From NCBI RefSeq assembly GCF_026339735.1, contig NZ_JAPEQG010000001.1:5642001-5706000 (forward strand): a stretch of 64,000 nucleotides of DNA, written 5' to 3'. Positions 19,365 to 28,111 of the stretch are shown in pieces. The notes below the pieces were generated by a model, which saw only the letters and a program-made list of their open reading frames with translations, ran no database searches and was not told where the DNA came from. The position numbers and the translations under genes are program-made. The DNA comes from Streptomyces sp. NBC_01669 (GTDB lineage: Bacteria > Actinomycetota > Actinomycetes > Streptomycetales > Streptomycetaceae). Numbering within the stretch: position 1 is the stretch's first letter; every line of letters starts with the position of its first letter.

Positions 19365-19925
19365 ATGACCGAGGTGTCCTCGCTCACAGGGCGACTGCTC
19401 GTGGCCACACCCGCCCTCGCGGACCCGAATTTCGACCGCGCGGTGGTGCTGCTCCTCGACCACGACGAGGAGGGCTCACTCGGCGTCGTCCTGAACCGCC
19501 CCACCCCGGTCGGCGTCGGTGACATCCTCGAGTCCTGGGCCGGCCTGACCGGCGAACCGGACGTCGTCTTCCAGGGCGGTCCGGTCTCCCTCGACTCGGC
19601 GCTCGGCGTCGCGGTGATCCCCGGCGACGAGGGGCCGCTCGGCTGGCGCAGGGTGTACGGGGCGATCGGCCTGGTGGACCTGGAGGCGCCACCGGAACTG
19701 CTGGCCGCGGCGCTCGGCTCACTGCGGATCTTCGCGGGGTACGCGGGCTGGGGCCCCGGGCAGCTGGAGACGGAGCTGACCGAGGGCGCCTGGTACGTGG
19801 TGGAGTCGGAGCCCGGAGACGTCTCCTCGCCGCGTCCGGAACATCTGTGGCGGGCGGTCCTGCGCCGTCAGCGCAGCGAACTCGCCATGATCGCCACCTA
19901 CCCGGACGACCCTTCGCTCAACTGA
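19365..19925 (+). CDS. YqgE/AlgH family protein (DUF179)
   Basis: 186 residues matching the YqgE/AlgH family: SSLTGRLLVATPALADPNFD, RAVVLLLDHDEEGSLGVVLN RP, VFQGGPVSLDSALGV, and FAGYAGWGPGQLETELTEGA. These are small cytoplasmic proteins of unknown biochemical role, linked in proteobacteria to alginate regulation or RNA-related processes. The ATG at 19365 starts just before the conserved block. A short DUF3039 gene follows 29 bases downstream and is probably co-transcribed. Confidence 0.9.
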   Translation: MTEVSSLTGRLLVATPALADPNFDRAVVLLLDHDEEGSLGVVLNRPTPVGVGDILESWAGLTGEPDVVFQGGPVSLDSALGVAVIPGDEGPLGWRRVYGAIGLVDLEAPPELLAAALGSLRIFAGYAGWGPGQLETELTEGAWYVVESEPGDVSSPRPEHLWRAVLRRQRSELAMIATYPDDPSLN

Positions 19926-19954
19926 ACCGCGGGGCTTTCAGTACCCTGGCTGTT

Positions 19955-20242
19955 ATGAGCACTCTTGAGCCCGAGCGCGGGGCAGGTACGGGGACCCTCG
20001 TAGAGCCGACGCCGCAGGTGTCGAGCGGCGACGGCGACCACGAGCGCTACGCCCATTACGTCCAGAAGGACAAGATCATGGCGAGTGCCCTGGAGGGCAC
20101 CCCCGTGGTCGCACTGTGCGGAAAGGTCTGGGTGCCGGGGCGCGACCCCAAGAAGTATCCGGTCTGTCCCATGTGCAAGGAGATCTACGAGTCCATGGGC
20201 GCCGGTGGCGACAAGGGCAAGGGCGGCAAGGACAAGAAGTAG
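19955..20242 (+). CDS. DUF3039 family protein
   Basis: 95 residues. An acidic N-terminus leads into HYVQKDKIMASALEGTPVVA, then LCGKVWVPGRDPKKYPVCPM and CKEIYE. The cysteines (one in LCGK and a CxxC in PVCPMCK) suggest a small zinc-binding fold. The C-terminus is Lys/Gly-rich. The family is conserved in actinobacteria with no assigned function. The ATG at 19955 is supported by its position 29 bases after yqgE, pointing to one transcript that ends at the terminator at 20266. Confidence 0.85.
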   Translation: MSTLEPERGAGTGTLVEPTPQVSSGDGDHERYAHYVQKDKIMASALEGTPVVALCGKVWVPGRDPKKYPVCPMCKEIYESMGAGGDKGKGGKDKK

Positions 20243-20265
20243 CCCGTCCGCAGACCGTTCGGCCG

Positions 20266-20301
20266 AACCCCCGGAGTGCGCTGATGCGCGCCCCGGGGGT
20301 T
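20266..20301 (+). terminator. terminator after DUF3039 gene; gene-free gap to 20793
   Basis: AACCCCCGG (20266-20274) pairs with CCGGGGGTT (20293-20301), 24 bases after the DUF3039 stop, and TTCTGCG follows. The rest of the gap up to the hexosaminidase gene (20302-20793) shows no open frame with convincing codon bias or motifs. The hexosaminidase promoter should lie in its last 100 bases. Confidence 0.7.
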
Positions 20302-20793
20302 CTGCGTGGGGGGTTCTGCGTGCAGCCGTCGTCCCGGGTGCGTGGCGCGGGCTGTACCGGTGCCCACGCGCGGCACGGGTGAGCCGACGGGCCCGGTCGA
20401 GGTGTCGTCAAGGCGGTGACGGGAGTTGGCGAGGCGGCGCCCGCCCCGCACGCACGTCGCCCGCCCGGCCGTGTTCGGTGGCTTTGGCCCGGATCGCGCC
20501 CCGCCGGCGACCCCACGTGCTGATCCACGTGCTGATCCACCGGGGGTGACGATCGCTCCGCATGCCGTGGCTCGAGAGCGCGGACCTTGCCGCGGGCCTG
20601 CGTTGGGGTCACGCACCTGCAGCACGACATCCCGCCACCACCCGACGAACTCCGCAACACCCAGGACCCTCGGACCGGTCGATCCACTGCGGCATACCCT
20701 CGACGGCGATGGCCATCCCCTTGCTGGTCTTCTTCGTACTCGTACAGCGACGCCCGGTCGCGGAACCGGGCGGAGCGGTTAAGGACTGACGTC

Positions 20794-22437
20794 ATGGACA
20801 TCGAGGGTCTGATTCCGGCGCCGCTGCGCGCCACGAACTCCACGGCCGGCTTCGTTCTTGATCAGGACACTGTTGTCGTTGCGCAACCGGGCACGGAGCG
20901 CATCGCACGCCACCTGTGCGGCACCCTCGCCGCCGCGACCGGGCTGCCGCTGGCGCCGGGCAAGGCCGACAACGGGAACGCGATCCGCCTGCGGACCGAT
21001 CCCGAGGTGGCCGCGGAGCTGGGCCCCGAGGGGTACCGGCTGTCCGTGGACGGCGACGGCGTCACCGTGCTGGGCGGCGGCGCGGCCGGAGTCCACTGGG
21101 GTACGCAGACCCTGCGCCAACTCCTGGGCCCCGACGCCTACCGGCGGGCCCCCATGGACCCGGAGCGGCAGTGGCGCGTCCCGGGCTGCACCGTCGAGGA
21201 CCGCCCCCGGTTCTCCTGGCGCGGCCTGATGCTCGACGTCTCACGGCACTTCCTGCCCAAGGACGACATCCTGCGCTACCTCGACCTCCTCGCCGCCCAC
21301 AAGCTGAACGTCTTCCACTTCCATCTCACCGACGACCAGGGATGGCGGGTGGAGATCAAGCGCTTCCCGAAGCTCACCGAGATCGGTTCCTGGCGCACCC
21401 GTACCAAGCACGGGCACCGGGCGTCGGAGCTGTGGGACGAGACCCCGTACGGCGGTCACTACACGCAGGACGACATCCGCGAGATCGTCGCGTACGCCGC
21501 CGAGCGGCATATCCGTGTCGTCCCCGAGATCGACATCCCGGGCCACTCGCAGGCTGCCATCAGCGCCTACCCGGAACTGGGCAACACCGACGTCATCGAC
21601 ACCACCACCCTCTCCGTCTGGGACACCTGGGGCGTCACTCCGAACGTGCTCGCCCCCACCGACCACACCCTCCGCTTCTACGAGGGCGTCTTCGAGGAGA
21701 TCCTCGATCTCTTCCCTGCCGCCACCTCGCCGTTCATCCACATCGGCGGCGACGAATGTCCCAAGGACCAGTGGAAGGCGTCCCCGGCCGCCCAGGCCCG
21801 GATCAAGGAACTCGGCCTGGCCGACGAGGAGGAGCTGCAGTCCTGGTTCATCAGGCACTTCGACAGCTGGCTCACCGCGCGCGGCCGCCGCCTCATCGGC
21901 TGGGACGAGATTCTCGAAGGCGGCCTCGCGGACGGCGCGGCGGTGTCGTCGTGGCGCGGGTACGCGGGTGGCATCGCCGCCGCCGAGGCCGGGCACGACG
22001 TCGTGATGTGCCCGGAGCAGCAGGTCTATCTGGACCACCGTCAACACGGCGGTCCCGACGAGCCGATCCCCATCGGGTACGTACGCACCCTGGAGGACGT
22101 CTACCGCTTCGAACCCGTACCGCCGGGCCTGACCGACGAGGCGACCCGTCACATCCTGGGCACCCAGGCCAACGTGTGGACCGAGGTCATGCAGAACCGG
22201 TCCCGCGTCGACTACCAGGTCTTTCCGCGGCTCGCGGCGTTCGCGGAGGTCGCCTGGTCGGCACTGCCCATCTCCGCCGACCGGGACTTCGCCGACTTCG
22301 AGCGCCGGATGACCGCGCACTACGCCCGACTTGACGCGCTCGGCGTCGATTACCGCCCGCCGGGCGGCCCGTTGCCGTGGCAGAAGCGCCCCGGCATCCT
22401 CGGACGTCCGATCGAGGGGGCGCCCCCGAACGTGTGA
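20794..22437 (+). CDS. beta-N-acetylhexosaminidase (GH20)
   Basis: 547 residues. An N-terminal GH20b-like domain (about 1-125) is followed by the TIM-barrel domain starting RFSWRGLMLDVSRHFLP. It contains NVFHFHLTDDQGWRVEIKRF and PEIDIPGHSQAAISAYPEL, and the catalytic D320-E321 pair sits in HIGGDECPKDQW. The enzyme removes terminal GlcNAc or GalNAc from chitooligosaccharides or cell-wall fragments. No signal peptide is visible, so it is probably cytoplasmic and acts on imported oligosaccharides. The ATG at 20794 has AAGGA ten bases upstream. It stands alone between two gaps. A DasR-type operator was looked for but only a half-site was found. Confidence 0.93.
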   Translation: MDIEGLIPAPLRATNSTAGFVLDQDTVVVAQPGTERIARHLCGTLAAATGLPLAPGKADNGNAIRLRTDPEVAAELGPEGYRLSVDGDGVTVLGGGAAGVHWGTQTLRQLLGPDAYRRAPMDPERQWRVPGCTVEDRPRFSWRGLMLDVSRHFLPKDDILRYLDLLAAHKLNVFHFHLTDDQGWRVEIKRFPKLTEIGSWRTRTKHGHRASELWDETPYGGHYTQDDIREIVAYAAERHIRVVPEIDIPGHSQAAISAYPELGNTDVIDTTTLSVWDTWGVTPNVLAPTDHTLRFYEGVFEEILDLFPAATSPFIHIGGDECPKDQWKASPAAQARIKELGLADEEELQSWFIRHFDSWLTARGRRLIGWDEILEGGLADGAAVSSWRGYAGGIAAAEAGHDVVMCPEQQVYLDHRQHGGPDEPIPIGYVRTLEDVYRFEPVPPGLTDEATRHILGTQANVWTEVMQNRSRVDYQVFPRLAAFAEVAWSALPISADRDFADFERRMTAHYARLDALGVDYRPPGGPLPWQKRPGILGRPIEGAPPNV

Positions 22438-22561
22438 TCCCGCTCGCGGACCGGGCCCGGGCCACCGCGGTTCCTGGGACCGTGGTGGCCGGAAGCGCTC
22501 TCGCCGGCCCTGCCGGAACCGCGCTTCCCCGGAAGGGAATAAGTCGTACAAGGGTTACCGA

Positions 22562-22581
22562 AGAGTGGCAATTCACACTCT
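22562..22581 (+). promoter_or_regulatory. inverted repeat upstream of molybdenum hydroxylase operon
   Basis: AGAGTG (22562-22567), eight bases, then CACTCT (22576-22581) forms a symmetric 20-base operator-like site. CATAAG, a plausible -10, starts a few bases on. It lies in the gene-free 22438-22756 gap that precedes the three-gene molybdenum hydroxylase operon. A second promoter-like TTGCCA occurs near 22679. The regulator is unknown. Confidence 0.4.
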
Positions 22582-22756
22582 GCGCATAAGGGGCGCGAAA
22601 GGGGAGCATCCCCCAGGTCAGGGGCGGATGCGCCCTTCGCGGACCCTCGCGTCGGTCCGATCGGAAGATGTGCCAGAGTTGCCACGTCCGGGCTTTGAGC
22701 ACGTACCGTACGGCGAAACAAGCGGGACACCGGGACACCGGGAAGGGGCAGCTGGG

Positions 22757-23653
22757 TTGACCACGCACGCACCGCAGGCGACGCAGACGGTGACTCTGCC
22801 CGCCTCGCTCGACGAGGCCGTGGCGGCACTCGGCGCCATGCCCGCCGCCGTTCCCGTGGCCGGCGGCACGGACCTGATGTCGGCCGTCAACAAAGGGCTG
22901 CTGCGTCCCTCCGGACTCGTCGGCCTCGGCCGCATCAGCGAGCTCCGAGGCTGGCACTACCAGGACGGTCACGCCCTGCTCGGCGCCGGACTCACCCACG
23001 CACGCATGGGCCGGCCCGACTTCGCCGCACTGATCCCCGCCCTGGCCGCGTCCGCGCGCGCCGCGGGCCCGCCCCAGATCCGTAACGCCGGGACGCTCGG
23101 CGGCAACATCGCCAGCGCGGCCCCGACCGGCGACGCCCTTCCCGTGCTCGCCGCCCTGGAGGCGGAGCTCGTCATCGCGGGTCCCGATGGTGCCCGCCGC
23201 GAGATCCCCGTCTCGCATCTGCTGGCCGGCCGGGAGATGCTCGAACCCGCGGAGCTGATCGGCTTCATCCGCGTACCGCTGCTGCACGCCCCCCAGGTCT
23301 TCCTCAAGGCGACCGGCCGCACCGGCCCCGGCCGCGCCACCGCTTCCGTCGCAATCGTCCTCGATCCGGCCCGGCGCGGGGTGCGCTGCGCGGTCGGCGC
23401 CATCGCGCCGATGCCGCTGCGTCCGCTGGAGGCCGAGCGCTGGATCGCCTCGCTGATCGACTGGGACGGCGAACGGGGCCTGGCGCCCGACGCGCTGGCC
23501 GCCTTCGGTGAGTACGTCGCCGCCGCCTGCATCCCGGACCAGCCGCCGCTCGCCGACGGGGGAGAGGCGCCGCCGCTGCCCCCCGCCGTACTGCATCTGC
23601 GGCGCACGGTCGCCGCGCTCGCTCGACGCGCGCTGGGGAGGGCACTGTCGTGA
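22757..23653 (+). CDS. molybdenum hydroxylase FAD-binding subunit (XDH/CoxM type)
   Basis: 298 residues of the CO/xanthine dehydrogenase FAD subunit family. The FAD-binding signatures are AAVPVAGGTDLMSAVNKGLL near residue 35 and RNAGTLGGNIASAAPTGDAL near residue 113. The C-terminal domain follows, with VGAIAPMPLRP. It passes electrons from the iron-sulfur subunit to an acceptor. I used the TTG at 22757, behind GGAAGGGG, because no ATG or GTG fits between the promoter region and the conserved start. The stop overlaps the iron-sulfur subunit start (GTGA). Confidence 0.9.
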   Translation: MTTHAPQATQTVTLPASLDEAVAALGAMPAAVPVAGGTDLMSAVNKGLLRPSGLVGLGRISELRGWHYQDGHALLGAGLTHARMGRPDFAALIPALAASARAAGPPQIRNAGTLGGNIASAAPTGDALPVLAALEAELVIAGPDGARREIPVSHLLAGREMLEPAELIGFIRVPLLHAPQVFLKATGRTGPGRATASVAIVLDPARRGVRCAVGAIAPMPLRPLEAERWIASLIDWDGERGLAPDALAAFGEYVAAACIPDQPPLADGGEAPPLPPAVLHLRRTVAALARRALGRALS

Positions 23654-25095
23654 GCAACAGCAACGCCGACAACAGGAACAACGAGGGCGCCGCCGACCAG
23701 CACGGCGGCTGGCAGCCGACCGCGCAGGGCGGTGAGTACGACGCCGAGGCGACCGCCTTCGTCCAGCTGCCCCCGGAGGACCTGGCGAACATCCCGCTGG
23801 CCGCTCCCGGCCAGGGCTACGTACCGCCGATGATCGTGCCGCTGACCCCCGCGGCCGGGCTCGACCCGGCGGCGACGGGCAGCTGGGTCGTGCAGACGCA
23901 GAGCACGCAGGACCAGGAGCCGGAGCAGCAGGCGACGGGCGCGGTGCACTGGCCGGACCCGAACGAACAGCAGCACCAGCAGCACCAACAGCTTCCGGAG
24001 TACCCGCAGCACGAGCAGTACCCGCAGCAGGGCGAGACGTCGGCCTCGACCGGCCAGTGGAACTTCGCCGAGGCGACGGCTGCCGAAACCTCAGGCCACA
24101 CCGGCCAGTGGACGATCCCGGTCGCCGACGGCGACCTGCCGGAGGAGTCCGGCGAGTTCGCGGCCTCGGCGCCGGCGTCCCAGTGGTACGCGGACCGGAC
24201 GCCACCGGCCACGCTGCCGGGTGGCGCGCCCGCGCCGTGGGCGACGCAGCCGGAGGCTCCCGAGGTTTCCGGGACGGCCGCGGAGGGTGCGGCGGACACC
24301 CCGGCGTCGGGCACGGACATCACACAGGTCCCGGCCCCGGACGCCACCGCGGCGGAAACAGCCGAGCCGCCGGCGGAGCCCGTGGCCGACACCACGGACG
24401 CTCCCGAGCAGGCCCTCCCCACCGACGACCCCCCTCATGACACCACCTTCGACACACCCCCCGACACCCCTCTCGACACACCCAGCGAGCACCCGTCCGC
24501 CTCCTACGTCCTGCATGTGAACGGCGCCGACCGCCCCGTCACGGACGCCTGGATCGGCGAGTCCCTGCTCTATGTGCTCCGTGAGCGACTCGGCCTCGCC
24601 GGAGCCAAGGACGGCTGCTCGCAGGGCGAGTGCGGTGCCTGCAACGTCCAGGTCGACGGCCGCCTCGTCGCCTCCTGCCTGGTCCCCGCGGCCACCGCGG
24701 AGGGCAGCGAGGTCCGTACGGTCGAGGGCCTGGCCGTCGACGGCGAGCCGTCCGACGTGCAGCGCGCCCTGGCCGACTGCGGCGCCGTCCAGTGCGGCTT
24801 CTGCATCCCCGGCATGGCCATGACCATCCATGATCTGCTGGAGGGCAACCACGCCCCCAGCGAACTGGAGACCCGCCAGGCGCTCTGCGGCAACCTCTGC
24901 CGCTGCTCCGGTTATCGCGGGGTCCTGGACGCCGTGAACGAGGTCATCGCGGGCCGCGAGGCGAGCACCGAGGCGGCCAGGGAGCCCGGCGCCGCCACCG
25001 CGGATGCGCATTCCACCGAGGCCCGCATCCCGCACCAGGCGGCGCCCGGTGCCGGTAGTGTCCAGCCCCATCTGCAGGACGGAGGCATGGCGTGA
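23650..25095 (+). CDS. molybdenum hydroxylase [2Fe-2S] subunit with long disordered N-terminal extension
   Basis: 481 residues, about three times the usual 150-170. Residues 1 to about 280 are low-complexity, rich in Gln, Pro, Ala, Glu and Thr, with repeated TGQW motifs (STGQWNFAEA, HTGQWTIPVA). The canonical two-cluster subunit follows: plant-type ferredoxin Cys in GCSQGECGACNVQV, then the second cluster in CGFCIPGMAMTIHDLLEGN and CGNLCRCSGY. It transfers electrons from the Mo site to FAD. It overlaps both neighbours by GTGA, so the trio is tightly coupled. The extension is in frame with consistent codon bias, so it is real protein, probably a linker or a docking tail. Confidence 0.9.
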   Translation: MSNSNADNRNNEGAADQHGGWQPTAQGGEYDAEATAFVQLPPEDLANIPLAAPGQGYVPPMIVPLTPAAGLDPAATGSWVVQTQSTQDQEPEQQATGAVHWPDPNEQQHQQHQQLPEYPQHEQYPQQGETSASTGQWNFAEATAAETSGHTGQWTIPVADGDLPEESGEFAASAPASQWYADRTPPATLPGGAPAPWATQPEAPEVSGTAAEGAADTPASGTDITQVPAPDATAAETAEPPAEPVADTTDAPEQALPTDDPPHDTTFDTPPDTPLDTPSEHPSASYVLHVNGADRPVTDAWIGESLLYVLRERLGLAGAKDGCSQGECGACNVQVDGRLVASCLVPAATAEGSEVRTVEGLAVDGEPSDVQRALADCGAVQCGFCIPGMAMTIHDLLEGNHAPSELETRQALCGNLCRCSGYRGVLDAVNEVIAGREASTEAAREPGAATADAHSTEARIPHQAAPGAGSVQPHLQDGGMA

Positions 25096-27419
25096 GCAAC
25101 GACGCAGCCACCGCAACCCACACGGCGCTCACCATTCCGCCGGTGGACGGCCCCGGTGCCGAGCCGCCCGTGCTCGGCATCGGCGCCTCACTGCCGCCCG
25201 CCGACGCCCGTGCCAAGACCGAGGGCACGTTCCCGTACGCGGCCGACCTCTGGGCCGAGGGACTGCTCTGGGCGGCCGTGCTCCGTTCCCCGCACCCGCA
25301 CGCCCGCATCCTGTCCATCGACACCACGGGCGCCGCGGAGATGCCGGGCGTACGTGCGGTCGTCACCCACGAGGACGTCCCCGGCGACGGGGCGTACGGA
25401 CGCCGGGTCGTCGACCGCCCCGTCTTCGCCTCCGAACTGGTCCGCCACCACGGCGAACCGATCGCCGCGGTCGCCGCCGACCACCCCGACACGGCCCGCC
25501 TCGCCGCAGCGGCGATCGTCGTCGAGTACGACGTCCTCGAACCGGTCACCGACCCGGAGAAGGCGTTCGCCGCGGAGCCCCTGCACCCCGACGGCAACCT
25601 CATCCGCCACATCCCGCTGCGCTACGGCGACCCGGACATCACGGGCGACGTCATCGTCGAGGGCCTGTACCGCATCGGCCGCCAGGACCCCGCCCCGATC
25701 GGCGCCGAGGCCGGCCTCGCCGTGCCGCGCCCCGACGGCGGTGTGGAGATCTACACCGCCTCCACCGACCCGCACACCGACCGCGACCTCGCCGCCGCCT
25801 GCTTCGGCCTCGAACCGGACCGGGTGAAGATCGTCGTCACCGGCGTTCCCGGCGCGACCGGCGACCGCGAGGACCCGGGCTTCCAGCTCCCGCTCGGCCT
25901 GCTCGCCCTGCGCACCGGCTGCCCGGTCAAACTGGCCGCCACCCGCGAGGAGTCCTTCCTCGGCCACGCCCACCGCCACCCGACGCTGCTCCGCTACCGC
26001 CACCACGCGGACGCAGAAGGCAGGCTGGTCAAGGTCGAGGCGCAGGTCCTCCTCGACGCGGGCGCGTACGCCGACGCCTCGTCCGAGTCCCTGGCCGCCG
26101 CGGTCGCGTTCGCCTGCGGTCCGTACGTCGTCCCGCACGCCTTCATCGAGGGCTGGGCGGTCCGTACCAACAACCCGCCGTCCGGCCATGTGCGCGGTGA
26201 GGGCGCCATGCAGGTCTGCGCGGCGTACGAGGGCCAGATGGACAAGCTGGCCACCAAACTCGGCATCGACCCGGCCGAACTCCGCCTCCGCAACTCGCTC
26301 TCCACCGGCGACATCCTCCCGACCGGCCAGACAGTGACGTGCCCCGCCCCCGTGGCCGAACTCCTGCGTGCGGTACGGGACGTCCCGCTCCCCGCGCTCC
26401 CCAAGGACTCCCCGGAGGACGACTGGCTGCTCCCCGGCGGCCCGGAGGGCGCAGGCGAACCCGGCGCCGTACGCCGCGGCGTCGGCTACGCACTCGGCAT
26501 GGTCCACATGCTCGGAGCCGAAGGCACGGACGAGGTCTCCACCGCCACGGTCAGGGTCCACAACGGTGTCGCCACGGTCATCTGCGCCGCGGTCGAAACC
26601 GGCCAGGGCTTCAGCACCCTGGCCCGCCAGGTCGTCCAGGAGACCCTGGGCATCGAAGAGGTCCACGTGGCCGCGGTCGACACCGACCAGCCCCCGGCGG
26701 GCCCGTCCACACACGGCCGCCACACCTGGGTCTCCGCCGGAGCGGTGGAACGCGCCGCCAAGATGGTCCGCACCCAGCTCCTCCAGCCCCTGGCCCACAA
26801 GTTCGGCATGTCCACCGAACTGCTCCAGATCACGGACGGCAAGATCACCTCGTACGACGGGGTGCTGTCCACGACGGTCACGGAGGCGATGGACGGCAAG
26901 GAACTCTGGGCCACCGCCCAGTGCCGACCCCACCCGACCGAGCCGCTCGACGAGTCCGGCCAGGGCGACGCGTTCGTCGGTCTCGCCTTCTGCGCGATCC
27001 GCGCGGTTGTGGACGTCGACATCGAACTCGGGTCGATCCGTGTGGTCGAGATGGCCGTGGCCCAGGACGTGGGCCGGATCCTCAACCCGTCCCAACTGGC
27101 GACCCGTATCGAAGCAGGCATCACCCAGGGCATCGGCGCGGCCCTGTCGGAGAACCTCCGCACGACCCGCGGTGTGATCCGCCACCCCGACCTCACGGGT
27201 TACGCCCTGCCCACCTCCCTTGACGCCCCCGATATTCGCATCGTCAAACTTGTCGAAGAACGAGACGTAGTGGCCCCCTTCGGCGCCAAGCCGGCCTCGG
27301 CGGTCCCGGTGGTCACGTCCCCGGCAGCGGTGGCCGCGGCAGTCCGTGCAGCAACGGGCCGCCCGATAAACCGCCTCCCGATCAGGCCCCAGGCGGCGGT
27401 GGCAGCCACCAACTCCTAG
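25092..27419 (+). CDS. molybdenum hydroxylase catalytic (molybdopterin-binding) subunit
   Basis: 775 residues of the xanthine dehydrogenase/aldehyde oxidase large-subunit family. Visible are the substrate-entry hammerhead domain (AKTEGTFPYAADLWAEGLLW), HVRGEGAMQVCAAYEGQMD (the RGxG molybdopterin loop), VETGQGFSTLARQVVQ (the GQG contact) and STHGRHTWVSAGAVERAAK. At the C-terminus, where the family normally reads GAKGxGEP with the catalytic Glu, this protein reads GAKPASAVPVVTSP, so the Glu is absent. The trio probably assembles as a heterotrimer or dimer of trimers in the cytoplasm. The substrate is unknown; purine oxidation is only one possibility and is weakened by the missing Glu. Confidence 0.9.
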   Translation: MSNDAATATHTALTIPPVDGPGAEPPVLGIGASLPPADARAKTEGTFPYAADLWAEGLLWAAVLRSPHPHARILSIDTTGAAEMPGVRAVVTHEDVPGDGAYGRRVVDRPVFASELVRHHGEPIAAVAADHPDTARLAAAAIVVEYDVLEPVTDPEKAFAAEPLHPDGNLIRHIPLRYGDPDITGDVIVEGLYRIGRQDPAPIGAEAGLAVPRPDGGVEIYTASTDPHTDRDLAAACFGLEPDRVKIVVTGVPGATGDREDPGFQLPLGLLALRTGCPVKLAATREESFLGHAHRHPTLLRYRHHADAEGRLVKVEAQVLLDAGAYADASSESLAAAVAFACGPYVVPHAFIEGWAVRTNNPPSGHVRGEGAMQVCAAYEGQMDKLATKLGIDPAELRLRNSLSTGDILPTGQTVTCPAPVAELLRAVRDVPLPALPKDSPEDDWLLPGGPEGAGEPGAVRRGVGYALGMVHMLGAEGTDEVSTATVRVHNGVATVICAAVETGQGFSTLARQVVQETLGIEEVHVAAVDTDQPPAGPSTHGRHTWVSAGAVERAAKMVRTQLLQPLAHKFGMSTELLQITDGKITSYDGVLSTTVTEAMDGKELWATAQCRPHPTEPLDESGQGDAFVGLAFCAIRAVVDVDIELGSIRVVEMAVAQDVGRILNPSQLATRIEAGITQGIGAALSENLRTTRGVIRHPDLTGYALPTSLDAPDIRIVKLVEERDVVAPFGAKPASAVPVVTSPAAVAAAVRAATGRPINRLPIRPQAAVAATNS

Positions 27420-27444
27420 GCTCAGAACCGACGGTGCGAACTGG

Positions 27445-27458
27445 GTTGCATGTGCAAC
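27445..27458 (+). promoter_or_regulatory. palindrome in promoter region of ESX-like cluster
   Basis: GTTGCA-TG-TGCAAC is a perfect inverted repeat with a two-base centre, 78 bases before the first gene of the accessory cluster. TTGCAT followed 17-18 bases later by a weak -10-like hexamer would place it over a -35 element, the usual position for an operator. The regulator is unknown. Confidence 0.4.
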
Positions 27459-27535
27459 GATGGGATGCACGGTGTCGGTGATGCTGACTACAGTGGTGCC
27501 CACGCTGTAACCAGCCGCATACGGGGGAGAGTTCA

Positions 27536-28063
27536 GTGCTGCCGAGTGACCCTGGGGGATCGACGGACGCGCCAGGAGTGCCGTTCGGGTCGGTTTTCGA
27601 CTTCGCGCAGAACGCGGTCGGTGAACTGGTCACCGAGCTCTCGTCGTTCACCAAGTTCCGCGACCGGATCGATGAGCTCCTGAAGGACCTCAAGGGCTCG
27701 CCGGCCGATGCCAGGAAGCTCGGCGAGGACCGGATGTCGCGCGCCCAGTTCGGCGGCGAGAAGGGCCAGTGGGCCGAGGCAGACGCCCTGCACCACACGT
27801 ACAAGACGGTGATCACGGAGCTGGAGCAGCTGTCCGGACTGCTGTCGGACTCCATAGAGGGAATGGGTATCGCGGTCCTCGCGTCGCACAAGGGTTACGA
27901 GCACGTCGACCTGGACGTCCGTGAACGCATGCTCGCGATCAGGAGCAGCATGCAGGAACACTACGGCGGCGAGTACGACCCGGGAATGGCCGCTGCGAAG
28001 CAGAACGGCGACCATCCGACGGCTGAGAAGCCCGCGCCCGACGAGAGCGCCGGGACCGCCTGA
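27536..28063 (+). CDS. ESX/WXG-like helical protein of unknown function
   Basis: 175 residues, GTG start behind GGGGGAGAG. Residues 20-150 are almost entirely amphipathic helix (FDFAQNAVGELVTELSSFTK, RIDELLKDLKG, YKTVITELEQLSGLLSDSIE, DVRERMLAIRSSMQEHYGGE). The C-terminal 25 residues are hydrophilic and acidic. No signal peptide or membrane segment is present. The helical-hairpin shape and its place before a WXG-type protein and a mycosin suggest a type VII secretion substrate or chaperone, but there is no clear WxG turn; the nearest feature is GGEKGQWAEAD. I do not recognise a named family. Confidence 0.75.
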   Translation: MLPSDPGGSTDAPGVPFGSVFDFAQNAVGELVTELSSFTKFRDRIDELLKDLKGSPADARKLGEDRMSRAQFGGEKGQWAEADALHHTYKTVITELEQLSGLLSDSIEGMGIAVLASHKGYEHVDLDVRERMLAIRSSMQEHYGGEYDPGMAAAKQNGDHPTAEKPAPDESAGTA

Positions 28064-28111
28064 TGGCGACGTCGATGACCGACAGAGCACGGGGATAGGG
28101 AGAGCGACGGT

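Noticed and set aside
20713..20730. Possible DasR operator upstream of the hexosaminidase
   Set aside because: Only one half (CTGGTCT) matches the dre consensus; the other half does not.
25188..27503. Minus-strand open frame antisense to the molybdenum hydroxylase large subunit
   Set aside because: It is shadow coding with Gly/Asp/Val-rich composition, and the plus-strand motifs are clear.
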